A stretch of 64,000 nucleotides of DNA from DAHUXD01 sp963805495 (GTDB lineage: Bacteria > Acidobacteriota > Thermoanaerobaculia > UBA5066 > Gp7-AA6): positions 868,001 through 932,000 of the forward strand of contig CAWDUQ010000004.1 in assembly GCA_963805495.1 (NCBI GenBank). Direction: 5' to 3'. Of this stretch, positions 50,853-59,054 are shown one piece after another (position 1 is the stretch's first letter; each line of letters begins with the position of its first letter). Both the position numbers and the translations under genes were made by a program. The notes beneath the pieces were generated by a model. It worked only from the letters and a program-made list of their open reading frames with translations, did not search any database and had not been told where the DNA came from.

Positions 50853-50858
50853 TAGAAT
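50853..50858 (+). promoter_or_regulatory. -10-like box 7 bp before the DUF885 gene start
   Basis: TAGAAT ends 7 bp before ATG 50866 with no ribosome-binding site, the same spacing as at 37162-37175. This suggests a leaderless transcript starting at ATG 50866. Confidence 0.45.
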
Positions 50859-50865
50859 GCGCGGC

Positions 50866-52518
50866 ATGATTTCACGCGATCCGTCGGTCTTGATGATGAG
50901 CGTCTGTCTGATTGCCGGAGTGCTCGCCGGGGGAGGCGTCGCGCCGGCGTCGCCCGCTCCGCCGGGAGGGAGTTACGCGGACCTGTTGTCCTTCTACAAG
51001 GACTTCCGCGCGTTCCAGAAACCGAAGGTCGTCAACGGGGTGCCGGACTACACGGCCGCCGCGATGGCCGCGCAGCGGAAGGAGCTCGAGGCGTACAAGA
51101 AGCGTCTCGCCGCGATCGACCCCAACGCCTGGCCGATCCCGCAGCAGGTCGACTACTACGTCGTCCGCGCGGAGGTGAACGGCCTCGACTTCGACCACCG
51201 CGTGCTCCGGCCCTGGGCCAACAACCCGACCTTCTACACGACCTTCTTTCCCGAGGAGAGCGACCAGCCCAAGCGCGAGGGGCCGCTTGCCGAAGGCGCC
51301 GTCGAAATCTGGAGCTACGCGCTCCCGCTTTCGAAAGACGCCGCCGCCCGGATCGGCGCCGGCGTCCGGACGATCCCGGCCCTGCTCGCGCAGGCGAAGA
51401 CCAACCTGACCGGCAACGGCCGGGACCTCTGGGTCTACGGCGCGAAGAGCGTCCGCCAGCAGAGCGCGGACATCACCGCCTTCGCCGCGAAGCTCGACGC
51501 CTCGAACGCCACCCTGAAAGCCGACCTCGACCGAGCGAAGACAGCCACCGACGATTTCGCCGCCTGGCTCGAGGCGAAGGTACCCTCGAAGACCGGTCCC
51601 TCCGGCGTGGGGATCGAGAACTACGACTGGTACCTCAAGAACGTCCAGCTCGTGCCCTACACGTGGGCCGAAGAGGTCGACTTCATGAAGCGGGAGCTGG
51701 GGCGCTCCAAGGCCCTCCTCGCGATGGAGGAGATCCGAAACGCGAAACTCCCGCCGCAGGCCCCGGTCGCGAGCGCGGCCGAGTACGACCGCAAGTTCAA
51801 CGACGCCGTGACCGAGTACATGGCGTTCCTGAAGGACAACGAGATCCTCACGATCAAGCCCTGGATGGACGCGGCCCTGCGCGCGCGCATCGGCAGCTAC
51901 CATCCCGGCGCGCTCGAGTTCTTCAGCGAGGTCGACTACCGCGACCCCGAGATCATGCGCACCCACGGTTACCACTGGTTCGACAAGGGGTGGATGGTCT
52001 ACGAGACCTCGCCCGACCCGATCCGCCGGGACGTCCGCCTCTACAACCTCGACAACACGCGCACCGAGGGCCACGCGACCGCGTGGGAAGAGCTGATGAT
52101 GCAGGCCGGGATGTTCGACGCGCATCCGCGCTCGCGCGAGCTCGTCTACATCCTCGTCGCCCAGCGCGCCGCGCGGGCGCTCGGCGACCTCTACATGGTG
52201 GCGAACCTCATGGACATCGAGCAGGCCGCCGCCTTCGCCTGCTCCAACGTTCCGCGGGGCTGGCTGTCGATGGACGGCAAGCTCGTGCGGAGCGAGCAGC
52301 ACCTCTACATCCAGCAGCCTGGATACGGGACGAGCTACCTCATGGGCAAGATGGAGATCGACGCGCTCATCGCCGAGCGCAAGCAGCAGCTCGGCGACCG
52401 CTTCACGATGAAAGACTTCATGGACGCCTACAACGCCCTCGGCCTCGTCCCGGCCTCCCTCGTCCGCTGGGAGATGACCGGCCAGAAGTCGGCCGAGCTG
52501 GAGAAGATGCTGAAGTAG
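50866..52518 (+). CDS. Secreted DUF885-family (putative metallopeptidase-like) protein
   Basis: A 550-residue protein from ATG 50866, three codons shorter than the alternative ATG 50857. It has a signal peptide (LMMSVCLIAGVLAGGGVAP). The body is helical with WYLKNVQLVPYTWAEEVDFM, LRARIGSYHPGALEFFSEVDY and the region TEGHATAWEELMMQAGMFD, which corresponds to the EGWA-type motif of DUF885 proteins with His for Trp. Related proteins are thought to be zinc carboxypeptidase-like, but activity is not established. Confidence 0.8.
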   Translation: MISRDPSVLMMSVCLIAGVLAGGGVAPASPAPPGGSYADLLSFYKDFRAFQKPKVVNGVPDYTAAAMAAQRKELEAYKKRLAAIDPNAWPIPQQVDYYVVRAEVNGLDFDHRVLRPWANNPTFYTTFFPEESDQPKREGPLAEGAVEIWSYALPLSKDAAARIGAGVRTIPALLAQAKTNLTGNGRDLWVYGAKSVRQQSADITAFAAKLDASNATLKADLDRAKTATDDFAAWLEAKVPSKTGPSGVGIENYDWYLKNVQLVPYTWAEEVDFMKRELGRSKALLAMEEIRNAKLPPQAPVASAAEYDRKFNDAVTEYMAFLKDNEILTIKPWMDAALRARIGSYHPGALEFFSEVDYRDPEIMRTHGYHWFDKGWMVYETSPDPIRRDVRLYNLDNTRTEGHATAWEELMMQAGMFDAHPRSRELVYILVAQRAARALGDLYMVANLMDIEQAAAFACSNVPRGWLSMDGKLVRSEQHLYIQQPGYGTSYLMGKMEIDALIAERKQQLGDRFTMKDFMDAYNALGLVPASLVRWEMTGQKSAELEKMLK

Positions 52519-52534
52519 GGCGGGGGCGGGACGC

Positions 52535-52954
52535 CTACTCCTCCCCGCGCACTCTCCCGCGGCCGGCCTTGATTCGCCCGCGCTGGACCTTCGCGTCGGT
52601 GCGCCGCTGCTTCGCGGCGCGCGAGGGCCGCGTCTTCCGTCGCGACTTCGGCCGCGCGGCCGCGCGGCGGACGAGCTCGACCAGGCGCTCCCGCGCCTCG
52701 GCGCGGTTCTGCGACTGGGTGCGGTGCGACCGGCTGTCGATCAGCAGGACGCCGGCGGCGCTCATGCGGCTGCCCGCGAGCGCCCTCAGCCGCGCCTGGA
52801 CGTCCTCCGGCAGGGAGGAAGCAGCGACGTCGAAGCGCAGCTCGACGGCGGTGGCGACCTTGTTGACGTTCTGACCGCCCGGTCCCGAAGCGCGCACGAA
52901 GCGCTCGGAGAGCTCGTGCTCGCGGATCGCGATCGCGGGCGTCACCTGGAGCAC
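52535..52954 (-). CDS. arfB: Alternative ribosome-rescue factor ArfB (YaeJ-type peptidyl-tRNA hydrolase)
   Basis: A 139-residue protein with the release-factor GGQ motif (RASGPGGQNVNKVATAVELR) that hydrolyses peptidyl-tRNA on stalled ribosomes, and a basic C-terminal tail (RAAARPKSRRKTRPSRAAKQ) that enters the empty mRNA channel. GTG 52954 gives the length typical of ArfB and has AGAGAG upstream. Confidence 0.92.
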   Translation of the reverse strand: MLQVTPAIAIREHELSERFVRASGPGGQNVNKVATAVELRFDVAASSLPEDVQARLRALAGSRMSAAGVLLIDSRSHRTQSQNRAEARERLVELVRRAAARPKSRRKTRPSRAAKQRRTDAKVQRGRIKAGRGRVRGEE

Positions 52955-53115
52955 GGCGATTCTCTCTTCCCGGCTTTCGCCTTCATACGGATCACCATAC
53001 TGGAGAATATTCGCGAATTGCGCCGGCGCGTCGGTGACCGCCCTTGTCCCGCTTGCCGGAAAACGGTACGGTCGAGGCGATCGGATCAACGGCCACCCAG
53101 GCGCGGAGGTATGCG

Positions 53116-53517
53116 ATGGCGACGAAGCATCCCAGGCCCGTCCACCCGGGCACCGTCCTCGAGGCGGAGTTCATGCGGCCGCTCGGTCTCTCGGCCAAGG
53201 CGCTTGCCAAGGCCCTCGATGTCCCGGTCACGCGCGTCTCCGAGATCGTTCGCGGCCGCCGGGGAGTCACCGCGGACACGGCCCTGCGGCTCGCACGCCT
53301 GCTCGGGACAACGCCCGGGCTCTGGCTCACGCTTCAGTCCGAGCACGACCTGCGCGTCGCGAGGCGGGATTCGGGCGAGGAGATCCGGGCGCACGTCGTT
53401 CCCATCCGGACCCCGCGGCCGACCGGGTCGGTGGAGGTCCAGAAGCGCGTGGCGGCCTACGGCCATCGCCGCGACCGGGACCGTCGGCGACGCCGCCGGG
53501 ACAGTCGGGGCTCGTAG
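53116..53517 (+). CDS. HigA-like XRE antitoxin/transcriptional regulator without a toxin partner
   Basis: A 133-residue protein with the HigA signature: HPGTVLEAEFMRPLGLSAKA, ALDVPVTRVSEIVRGRRGVT helix-turn-helix, LRLARLLGTTPGLWLTLQ. It has an extended, very basic C-terminal tail. ATG 53116 has a strong GGAGGT ribosome-binding site. HigB toxins are normally encoded just upstream; the 160 bp before this gene give no HigB-like peptide in any frame, so it appears orphaned. The tail may be an extension of the original gene. Confidence 0.82.
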   Translation: MATKHPRPVHPGTVLEAEFMRPLGLSAKALAKALDVPVTRVSEIVRGRRGVTADTALRLARLLGTTPGLWLTLQSEHDLRVARRDSGEEIRAHVVPIRTPRPTGSVEVQKRVAAYGHRRDRDRRRRRRDSRGS

Positions 53518-53526
53518 CCGCGGATT

Positions 53527-53870
53527 TCAGGCCAGTCCGAGGAAGAGGGTGAGTCCCTCGTCGATCGCGGCGATCTCGGCGGGCGGCGGGCGGCCGAACA
53601 ACCGAACGATTCGGCGCTTGTCGACCGAGTGGATCTGGTCGATCTGCCCGAACGAGGCGCGACGCAGGCCGCTGCGTCCGGGCGAGAGCGGCGGATAGAG
53701 CGCGCCCTCCCCGGCGTTGTAGTGATCGGAACGACGGCGACGAGGGGATACCGCTGGTCCGCGACCACATCGGGGTCGCTGGCGATTGCGCAGGGTCGGG
53801 CGCCGCGCGGTTCGTGCCCGCGGGTCGGATCGAGACTCACCAGGACGACCGTCCCCCGATCGAGCGTCAT
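53527..53870 (-). pseudogene. MazF/PemK-type mRNA interferase toxin, frameshifted
   Basis: ATG 53870 begins MTLDRGTVVLVSLDPTRGHE, followed by RYPLVAVVPITTTPG, the MazF core. The frame then shifts at a run of four C (53709-53712) and continues in the next frame as EGALYPPLSPGRSGLRRASF, GQIDQIHSVDKRRIVRLFG to the stop at 53527. One added base would restore a normal 114-residue toxin. It is either an assembly indel or inactivation. The start overlaps the antitoxin stop (ATGA), as in intact toxin-antitoxin operons. Confidence 0.8.
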
Positions 53871-54186
53871 CCCTTCCCGTCCACCCAGCCGCGGCCGGCG
53901 ACCCACCGGACGGCCTTCCCCGCGCTCGCGTCGACGAGGCCATCCGACTTCCCGTGGGGCAACCCGGCGCCCCACTCCTCGAGGCCCGCGTCGGCGAGCT
54001 CGCTCGAGTCCGCGTGGGGGCTCGCCAGCGAACCGCCGCAGGTCCTCCCGCCGCCGGCGCTGCACCTCGCGGCGGACGGCCTCGACGACGAAGCGGCTGC
54101 GGTTCTTTTCGCGCCGGTCGATTTCCTCGACGAGCGCGGGGGGGGAGCGTGACGGTCACGCGCGTGGCCGGTATGGGTATGATCAT
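53867..54186 (-). pseudogene. Ribbon-helix-helix (MazE-like) antitoxin, two frameshifts
   Basis: The N-terminal part MIIPIPATRVTVTLPP is in one frame. ALVEEIDRREKNRSRFVVEA is in the next, after a run of eight G at 54138-54145. The C-terminal toxin-binding part SSELADAGLEEWGAGLPHGK and VRWVAGRGWV is in a third, entered near 54040. Removing one base at each point would rebuild a 106-residue antitoxin ending at 53867. ATG 54186 has GAGGAA upstream. With two shifts here and one in the toxin the locus is probably decayed, or this stretch has low sequence quality. Confidence 0.72.
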
Positions 54187-54302
54187 GTGATTCCTCATAT
54201 CCGGAGCCAAATCCCACCCCTGCGACTCCCGGGGCCGCTGCGAGACGCCTTCCTACCGCTAAGATCGCGCCGCCCCTCCGGGGCCGGAAAGGAACACATC
54301 CG

Positions 54303-57300
54303 ATGAAGAACCGCCTCGCCGCGTTCGTCCTCCTTCTGCTCTCGACGGCGCCGCTTCTCGCGGACGACCCGCCGAAGCCCCACGCCGACAAACCGATGGC
54401 CGCCCCGCCGGGCGCCGACGCGTCGAAGGAGAAGGAGGCGGACAAGCCCAAGTGGGACGTCGCCAACCCGCCGTATCCCTTCGACGTGGAGGTCCCGCTC
54501 GACGTCGACTCCGGCACCTGGATGTCGGTCGACGTGTCGCCCGACGGGAAAGAGATCGCCTTCGACCTCCTGGGCGACATCTACGTGATGCCGATCGCCG
54601 GCGGAGCGGCGCGTGCGCTCACCTCCGGCATTCCGTGGGACATGCAGCCGCGCTATTCGCCCGACGGCAAGTCGATCGCCTTCACCTCCGACCGCTCGGG
54701 CGGCGACAACATCTGGATCATCGACCGCGACGGCAAGAACCCGCAGCAGGTGACCAAGGAGAACTTCCGCCTGCCCAACAGCCCCGCCTGGACGCCCGAC
54801 TCGCAGTACATCGCGGCCCGCAAACACTTCACCGGCACGCGCTCGCTCGGCGCGGGGGAGATCTGGCTCTACCACCGGTCGGGCGGCGAGGGCCTCCAGA
54901 TGACCAAGCGCGCGACGGAGCAGAAGGACGACGGTGAGCCCGCGTTCTCGCCCGACGGCCGCTACCTCTACTGGTCCGCGGACACGACGCCCGGCAAGAT
55001 CTTCGAGTACAACAAGGATCCCAACGGGCAGATCTACGTCATCAAGCGCCTCGACCGGCACACGGGAAAGATCCTCGACTTCGTCACGGGGCCCGGCGGA
55101 TCGATCCGCCCGACCCCTTCGCCCGACGGCAAGACCCTGGCCTTCGTCCGCCGCGTCCGCGCGAAGTCGGTGCTCTTCGTCAAGGACCTCGAGTCCGGCA
55201 TCGAGCGCCCGATCTGGGACGGCCTCGAGCGCGACATGCAGGAGACCTGGGCGATCCAGGGCGTCTACCCGGGGATGGCCTGGACGCCGGACTCGAAGAC
55301 CGTCGTGCTCTGGGCGGGCGGCAGGATCCAGCGGGTGGACGTCTCCACGAAACAGGCCGGCGTCATTCCGTTCCGCGTCAAGGACACGCGCAAGGCCGCG
55401 AGCGCCGTCCGCTTCGGCGTCGACGTGCTGACGGGACTCATGCAGGCCTCGGCGTCGCCCAACGTCGCGACGAAGGCGCCCGTGTTCCCGGTCCGCATGC
55501 TCCGCTGGGTCGCGGTCTCGCCGGACGCAAAGCGCGTCGCCTACCAGGCGCTCGGCTACATCTACGTGCGCGACCTTCCCAACGGCGCGCCAAGACGCCT
55601 GACCACCCAGACGGACCACTTCGAGTTCTACCCGTCCTGGTCGCGCGACTCGAAGTCGCTCGTCTACTCGACCTGGAACGACGAGTCACTCGGTTCGCTC
55701 CGCGTCGCAGCCGTCCCCGCCGGGACCTCCCGCGCCGTGACGGACAAGCCCGGTCACTATCTCGAGCCCGTCTTCTCGCCCGACGGCACGAAGATCGTCT
55801 ACCGCAAGGACTCGGGCGGATACCTGCGCTCCACGGCCTGGTCCTCCGACCCCGGCCTCTACTGGGTGCCCGCGTCGGGCGCCCCCGGCAAGCCGACGAA
55901 AATCACCGAGGACGCCGTCGAGCCCCGCTTCGGCAAGGACTCCGACCGCGTCTTCTTCCTCAAGACCGAGGGCGGCGGCGACCAGATCGCGCCCGCCAAA
56001 CGCGTGCTCGCTTCGATCGACCTCGACGGCTCGGACGTCCACGAGTACTACCTCTCGGAGCTCGCGACCGAGTTCGAGCTCTCGCCGGACGGCCGGTGGC
56101 TGGCCTTCCAGGAGGGCTTCAACGCGTACGTCACGCCGTTCGTCGAGACCGGCCGGCGGGTCGACATCGGGCCGAAGAGCAAGGCCGTCCCGGTGACGAA
56201 GGTCTCGAAGGACGCCGGCGACTATCTCCACTTCTCCGGCGACTCGACCAGGCTCTACTGGTCCTTCGGGCCGCAGCTCTTCGAGCGGGACTTGAAGGAG
56301 GCCTTCGCGTTCATGCCCGGCGCGCCCGAGAAGCTGCCCGCGCCTCCCGTCGTCGGCAAGGACATCGGCTTCAACGCCCCCGTCGACGAGCCGGGGAGCA
56401 CGGTCGCCTTCACCGGCGGCCGCGTCGTGACGATGAAGGGCGACGAGGTCATCGAGGACGGAGTGGTCCTCGTCCGGGGCAACCGCATCGAGGCCGTCGG
56501 CCGAAGGGGAGAGGTGGCCGTTCCGGCCGGAGCGAAGGTCGTCGACGCCGCCGGCAAGACCGTGCTTCCGGGCTTCATCGACGCCCACTTCCACGGAGCC
56601 TTCGGCTCGGACGAGATCGTTCCGCAGCAGAACTGGCACACCGACGCCTCGCTCGCGTTCGGCGTCACGACCGTCCACGACCCCTCCAACGACACGAGCG
56701 AGGTCTTCTCGGCCGCCGAGCTGACGCGCGCGGGACTCCTGCGCGGGCCGCGCATCTTCTCGACCGGCACGATCCTCTACGGCGCCGCCGGCGACTACAA
56801 GGCCAACATCGACTCGCTCGACGACGCGGTCTCGCACCTGCGCCGTCTGAAGGCCGTCGGCGCGATCTCCGTCAAGAGCTACCAGCAGCCGCGACGCGAG
56901 CAGCGCCAGCAGCTCATCGCCGGGGCGCGCGAGGTCGGCATGATGGTCGTGCCCGAGGGCGGATCCCTCTTCGAGCTCAACATGACGATGGTCGTCGACG
57001 GCCACACCACAATCGAGCACACGATCCCGGTCGCCAGCATCTACTCCGACGTCACCTCCCTCTGGCCGCCGACGAAGGTCGGCTACACGCCCACACTGCT
57101 CGTCGGATACGGAGGCAACTGGGGCGAGAACTACTGGTACCAGAAGACGAACGTCTGGGAGAATCCGCGCCTCTCGAAGTTCGTGCCGGCCTTCATCCTC
57201 GATCCGCGCTCGCGCCGCCGCACGATGGCTCCCGAGGACGAGTTCAACCACTTCGCGATCGCGAAGATCGCGGCGACCCTCGAAAAGGACGGCGTCTCCG

Positions 57301-57626
57301 TCAACACGGGAGCCCACGGCCAGCGCGAAGGCCTCGGCCTCCACTGGGAGATCTGGATGCTCGTCCAGGGCGGGCTCTCGCCGCTCGAGGCCCTGCGCTG
57401 CGCCACGTCGAACGGGGCGAAGAGCCTCGGCATGGACCGCGACATCGGCTCGCTCGAGGCGGGCAAGCTCGCCGACGTCATCGTGATCGACGGCAACCCC
57501 CTGGCGGACATCCGCCAGTCGGAGAAGGTGGCGTGGACCATGGTCAACGGCCGCCTCTACGACGCCGCGACGATGAACGAGACGGGGTCCCGGGAGAAGA
57601 AGCGAGCCAGGTACTGGTGGGAGTGA
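54303..57626 (+). CDS. Secreted TolB/PD40 beta-propeller fused to amidohydrolase
   Basis: An 1107-residue protein with a signal peptide (LAAFVLLLLSTAPLLA), then a WD40-like/TolB propeller (about residues 75-690) with repeated VSPDGKEIAFD, YSPDGKSIAFTSDRSGGDNI, FSPDGRYLYWS and FSPDGTKIVYR. An amidohydrolase domain follows (about 700-1090) with GFIDAHFHGAFG (metal-binding HxH), TIEHTIP and the C-terminal AGKLADVIVIDGNPLADI. Such fusions are annotated as amidohydrolase-family or dipeptidase-like secreted enzymes; the substrate is unknown. A ribosome-binding site (GGAAAGGA) precedes the ATG, and TAAGAT about 35 bp upstream could be a -10 box. Confidence 0.88.
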   Translation: MKNRLAAFVLLLLSTAPLLADDPPKPHADKPMAAPPGADASKEKEADKPKWDVANPPYPFDVEVPLDVDSGTWMSVDVSPDGKEIAFDLLGDIYVMPIAGGAARALTSGIPWDMQPRYSPDGKSIAFTSDRSGGDNIWIIDRDGKNPQQVTKENFRLPNSPAWTPDSQYIAARKHFTGTRSLGAGEIWLYHRSGGEGLQMTKRATEQKDDGEPAFSPDGRYLYWSADTTPGKIFEYNKDPNGQIYVIKRLDRHTGKILDFVTGPGGSIRPTPSPDGKTLAFVRRVRAKSVLFVKDLESGIERPIWDGLERDMQETWAIQGVYPGMAWTPDSKTVVLWAGGRIQRVDVSTKQAGVIPFRVKDTRKAASAVRFGVDVLTGLMQASASPNVATKAPVFPVRMLRWVAVSPDAKRVAYQALGYIYVRDLPNGAPRRLTTQTDHFEFYPSWSRDSKSLVYSTWNDESLGSLRVAAVPAGTSRAVTDKPGHYLEPVFSPDGTKIVYRKDSGGYLRSTAWSSDPGLYWVPASGAPGKPTKITEDAVEPRFGKDSDRVFFLKTEGGGDQIAPAKRVLASIDLDGSDVHEYYLSELATEFELSPDGRWLAFQEGFNAYVTPFVETGRRVDIGPKSKAVPVTKVSKDAGDYLHFSGDSTRLYWSFGPQLFERDLKEAFAFMPGAPEKLPAPPVVGKDIGFNAPVDEPGSTVAFTGGRVVTMKGDEVIEDGVVLVRGNRIEAVGRRGEVAVPAGAKVVDAAGKTVLPGFIDAHFHGAFGSDEIVPQQNWHTDASLAFGVTTVHDPSNDTSEVFSAAELTRAGLLRGPRIFSTGTILYGAAGDYKANIDSLDDAVSHLRRLKAVGAISVKSYQQPRREQRQQLIAGAREVGMMVVPEGGSLFELNMTMVVDGHTTIEHTIPVASIYSDVTSLWPPTKVGYTPTLLVGYGGNWGENYWYQKTNVWENPRLSKFVPAFILDPRSRRRTMAPEDEFNHFAIAKIAATLEKDGVSVNTGAHGQREGLGLHWEIWMLVQGGLSPLEALRCATSNGAKSLGMDRDIGSLEAGKLADVIVIDGNPLADIRQSEKVAWTMVNGRLYDAATMNETGSREKKRARYWWE

Positions 57627-57911
57627 GGCAAATCGCCCGAGTCGCTCGCCCTGGGGTGTAGGGGCGGCCCTCGTGGCCGCCCTGTTTCGGGAAGGGCGGG
57701 GACAAGCCCCGCCCCTACGGCCGCAGTCCGGTAGTCGCGCCTTCTCGATCAGCGCTCTCGGCGTAGGGGCGGCCCTTGTGGCCGCCCTGTTTCGGGATGG
57801 GCGGAGGACAAGCCCCGCGGGTCCACCCGCACGCCGGACGGCGTCCGGGGATAGACTTCCGCCCCTGATTCGAAGCTTCGGAGTTGCTTCGATCTGCTTT
57901 TGAGGGGACAT
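57627..57911. repeat. Two tandem copies of the GC-rich palindromic element (copies 6 and 7)
   Basis: The 285-bp gap holds two parallel units about 107 bp apart, each GTAGGGGCGGCCCT(C/T)GTGGC followed by CGCCCTGTTTCGGGA and GACAAGCCCCGC (at about 57658-57714 and 57765-57819). Nothing coding is supported. The last 12 bp carry the ribosome-binding site GAGGGG of the next gene. Confidence 0.6.
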
Positions 57912-58373
57912 ATGAAGACACGGACCATCCTCGCATCGGTTGTCGCTTTCCTGGTCGGCCTCGCCCTGTATGCCGCCGATCCCAACATGGGTACCTGGAA
58001 GCTCAACGAGTCCAAGTCGAAGTTCGCCCCCGGGGCCACGAAGAACCACACCGTCGTGTACACGCCGGCCGCGGACGGCATGGTGAAGGTCACCGTCGAC
58101 GGCGTCGACAAGGACGGCAAGGCCGAGCACAACGAGTGGACCGGCCGGTACGACGGCAAGGACTACAAGGTCGCGGGCGCGGCGACGTACGACACGCGGG
58201 CGTACACGCAGGCCGGGAACACGCTCAACATGACCATCAAGAAGGACGGGAAGGTCACCGCGACCGGCACGATCGTCGTGTCCGCCGACGGCAAGTCGCG
58301 CACGGTCACGGTCAAGGCCGCGGACCCGAAGATGACGGCGCTCAACAGCAGCGCGGTGTACGACAAGCAGTAG
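57912..58373 (+). CDS. Small secreted beta-rich protein, unknown function
   Basis: A 153-residue protein with a signal peptide (TILASVVAFLVGLALYA) and a Lys/Asp-rich mature part, starting DPNMGTWKLNESKSKF and containing AGNTLNMTIKKDGKVTATGT. The GTWKLN..KS.F start is common in secreted Acidobacteriota and Planctomycetota proteins of lipocalin-like appearance. ATG 57912 is preceded by GAGGGG. A terminator follows. Confidence 0.75.
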   Translation: MKTRTILASVVAFLVGLALYAADPNMGTWKLNESKSKFAPGATKNHTVVYTPAADGMVKVTVDGVDKDGKAEHNEWTGRYDGKDYKVAGAATYDTRAYTQAGNTLNMTIKKDGKVTATGTIVVSADGKSRTVTVKAADPKMTALNSSAVYDKQ

Positions 58374-58399
58374 GTCGGCCGGCTCCTCCGGTCGCAAGG

Positions 58400-58427
58400 G
58401 CGGGGCTTGTCCCCGCTCTTTTTCTTT
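58400..58427 (+). terminator. Intrinsic terminator within a dispersed repeat fragment
   Basis: GCGGGG (58400-58405), loop CTTGT, CCCCGC (58411-58416), then TCTTTTTCTTT. The stem is the same GGGCGGGGCTTGTCCCCGC core as the dispersed GC-rich element, here with a T-run that makes it a functional-looking terminator. Confidence 0.7.
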
Positions 58428-58548
58428 GGTGCCGCCGAGTCCGATGGGAGGTGCCCCATCCTTGCCCGGGCTGGAGGGGTGAAGGGAGCCGCGGGTCCGC
58501 CTGCCATTTGCGCACTCCGTACCCGCCAGGGGATGAGTCGACGGCGCG

Positions 58549-58960
58549 TCATGGCGCCGGCGCGGGCATCGTCAGCGGCTTCCCCTTCTGCGCGACGATG
58601 ACGACGTACGTTTTGGCCGGCGCCGCGCTGCTGTTGCCGTTCTCGTGCACCTGCCCGGGAGCGAAGGCGAAGGGATCGCCGGCCTTCAGCGTCGCCGTCG
58701 GCTTGCCTTCGACCTGCGACTCGATCGTTCCCTCGACCACGAATCCGAAGAGCTGCGGCCGTGGGATGCGAGTGCCTGCCTTCGGAACTGCCCGGCGGCA
58801 GCTCCACCTCGGCCATGATGACCTCCCACCCCGGGATCGTCATGTCCTGCTTGAGCACGACGTGCTGGACCGGCTTGGCCGGCTGAGCCCGCAGCGCCGT
58901 CCAGCCCCATCCCCCCGCGACCGCCGAGACCGCGCATGCGACGATGAGTTTGCGATTCAT
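58549..58960 (-). CDS. Secreted cupin-domain protein, one-base frameshift
   Basis: ATG 58960 (ribosome-binding site GGAGG) begins with a signal peptide (MNRKLIVACAVSAVAGGWGW). The cupin part starts ELPPGSSEGRHSHP with metal-binding His, then the frame shifts near 58768 and resumes as RPQLFGFVVEGTIESQ, AGDPFAFAPGQVHEN and ending KGKPLTMPAPAP at 58549. The total length is one base over a multiple of three, so one extra base explains it. The repaired protein of about 136 residues is a normal single-domain cupin. It is either an indel error or a mutation. Confidence 0.72.
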
Positions 58961-59054
58961 GTTTCCTCCAGCGCACAGCAGATCACGCCTGCGGTACGGT
59001 GTCGCGAGTGACGGCTTCCGCACCCCGGACGATGACGGTGGAGAGGCGGGCGGG

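Noticed and set aside
52990..53115. HigB toxin upstream of the HigA-like gene
   Set aside because: No frame gives HigB motifs; the peptides are Arg-rich and out of phase.
57627..57911. Tandem GC-rich units as an attachment site or integron array
   Set aside because: No integrase and no cassette genes; the same units are scattered singly through the window.
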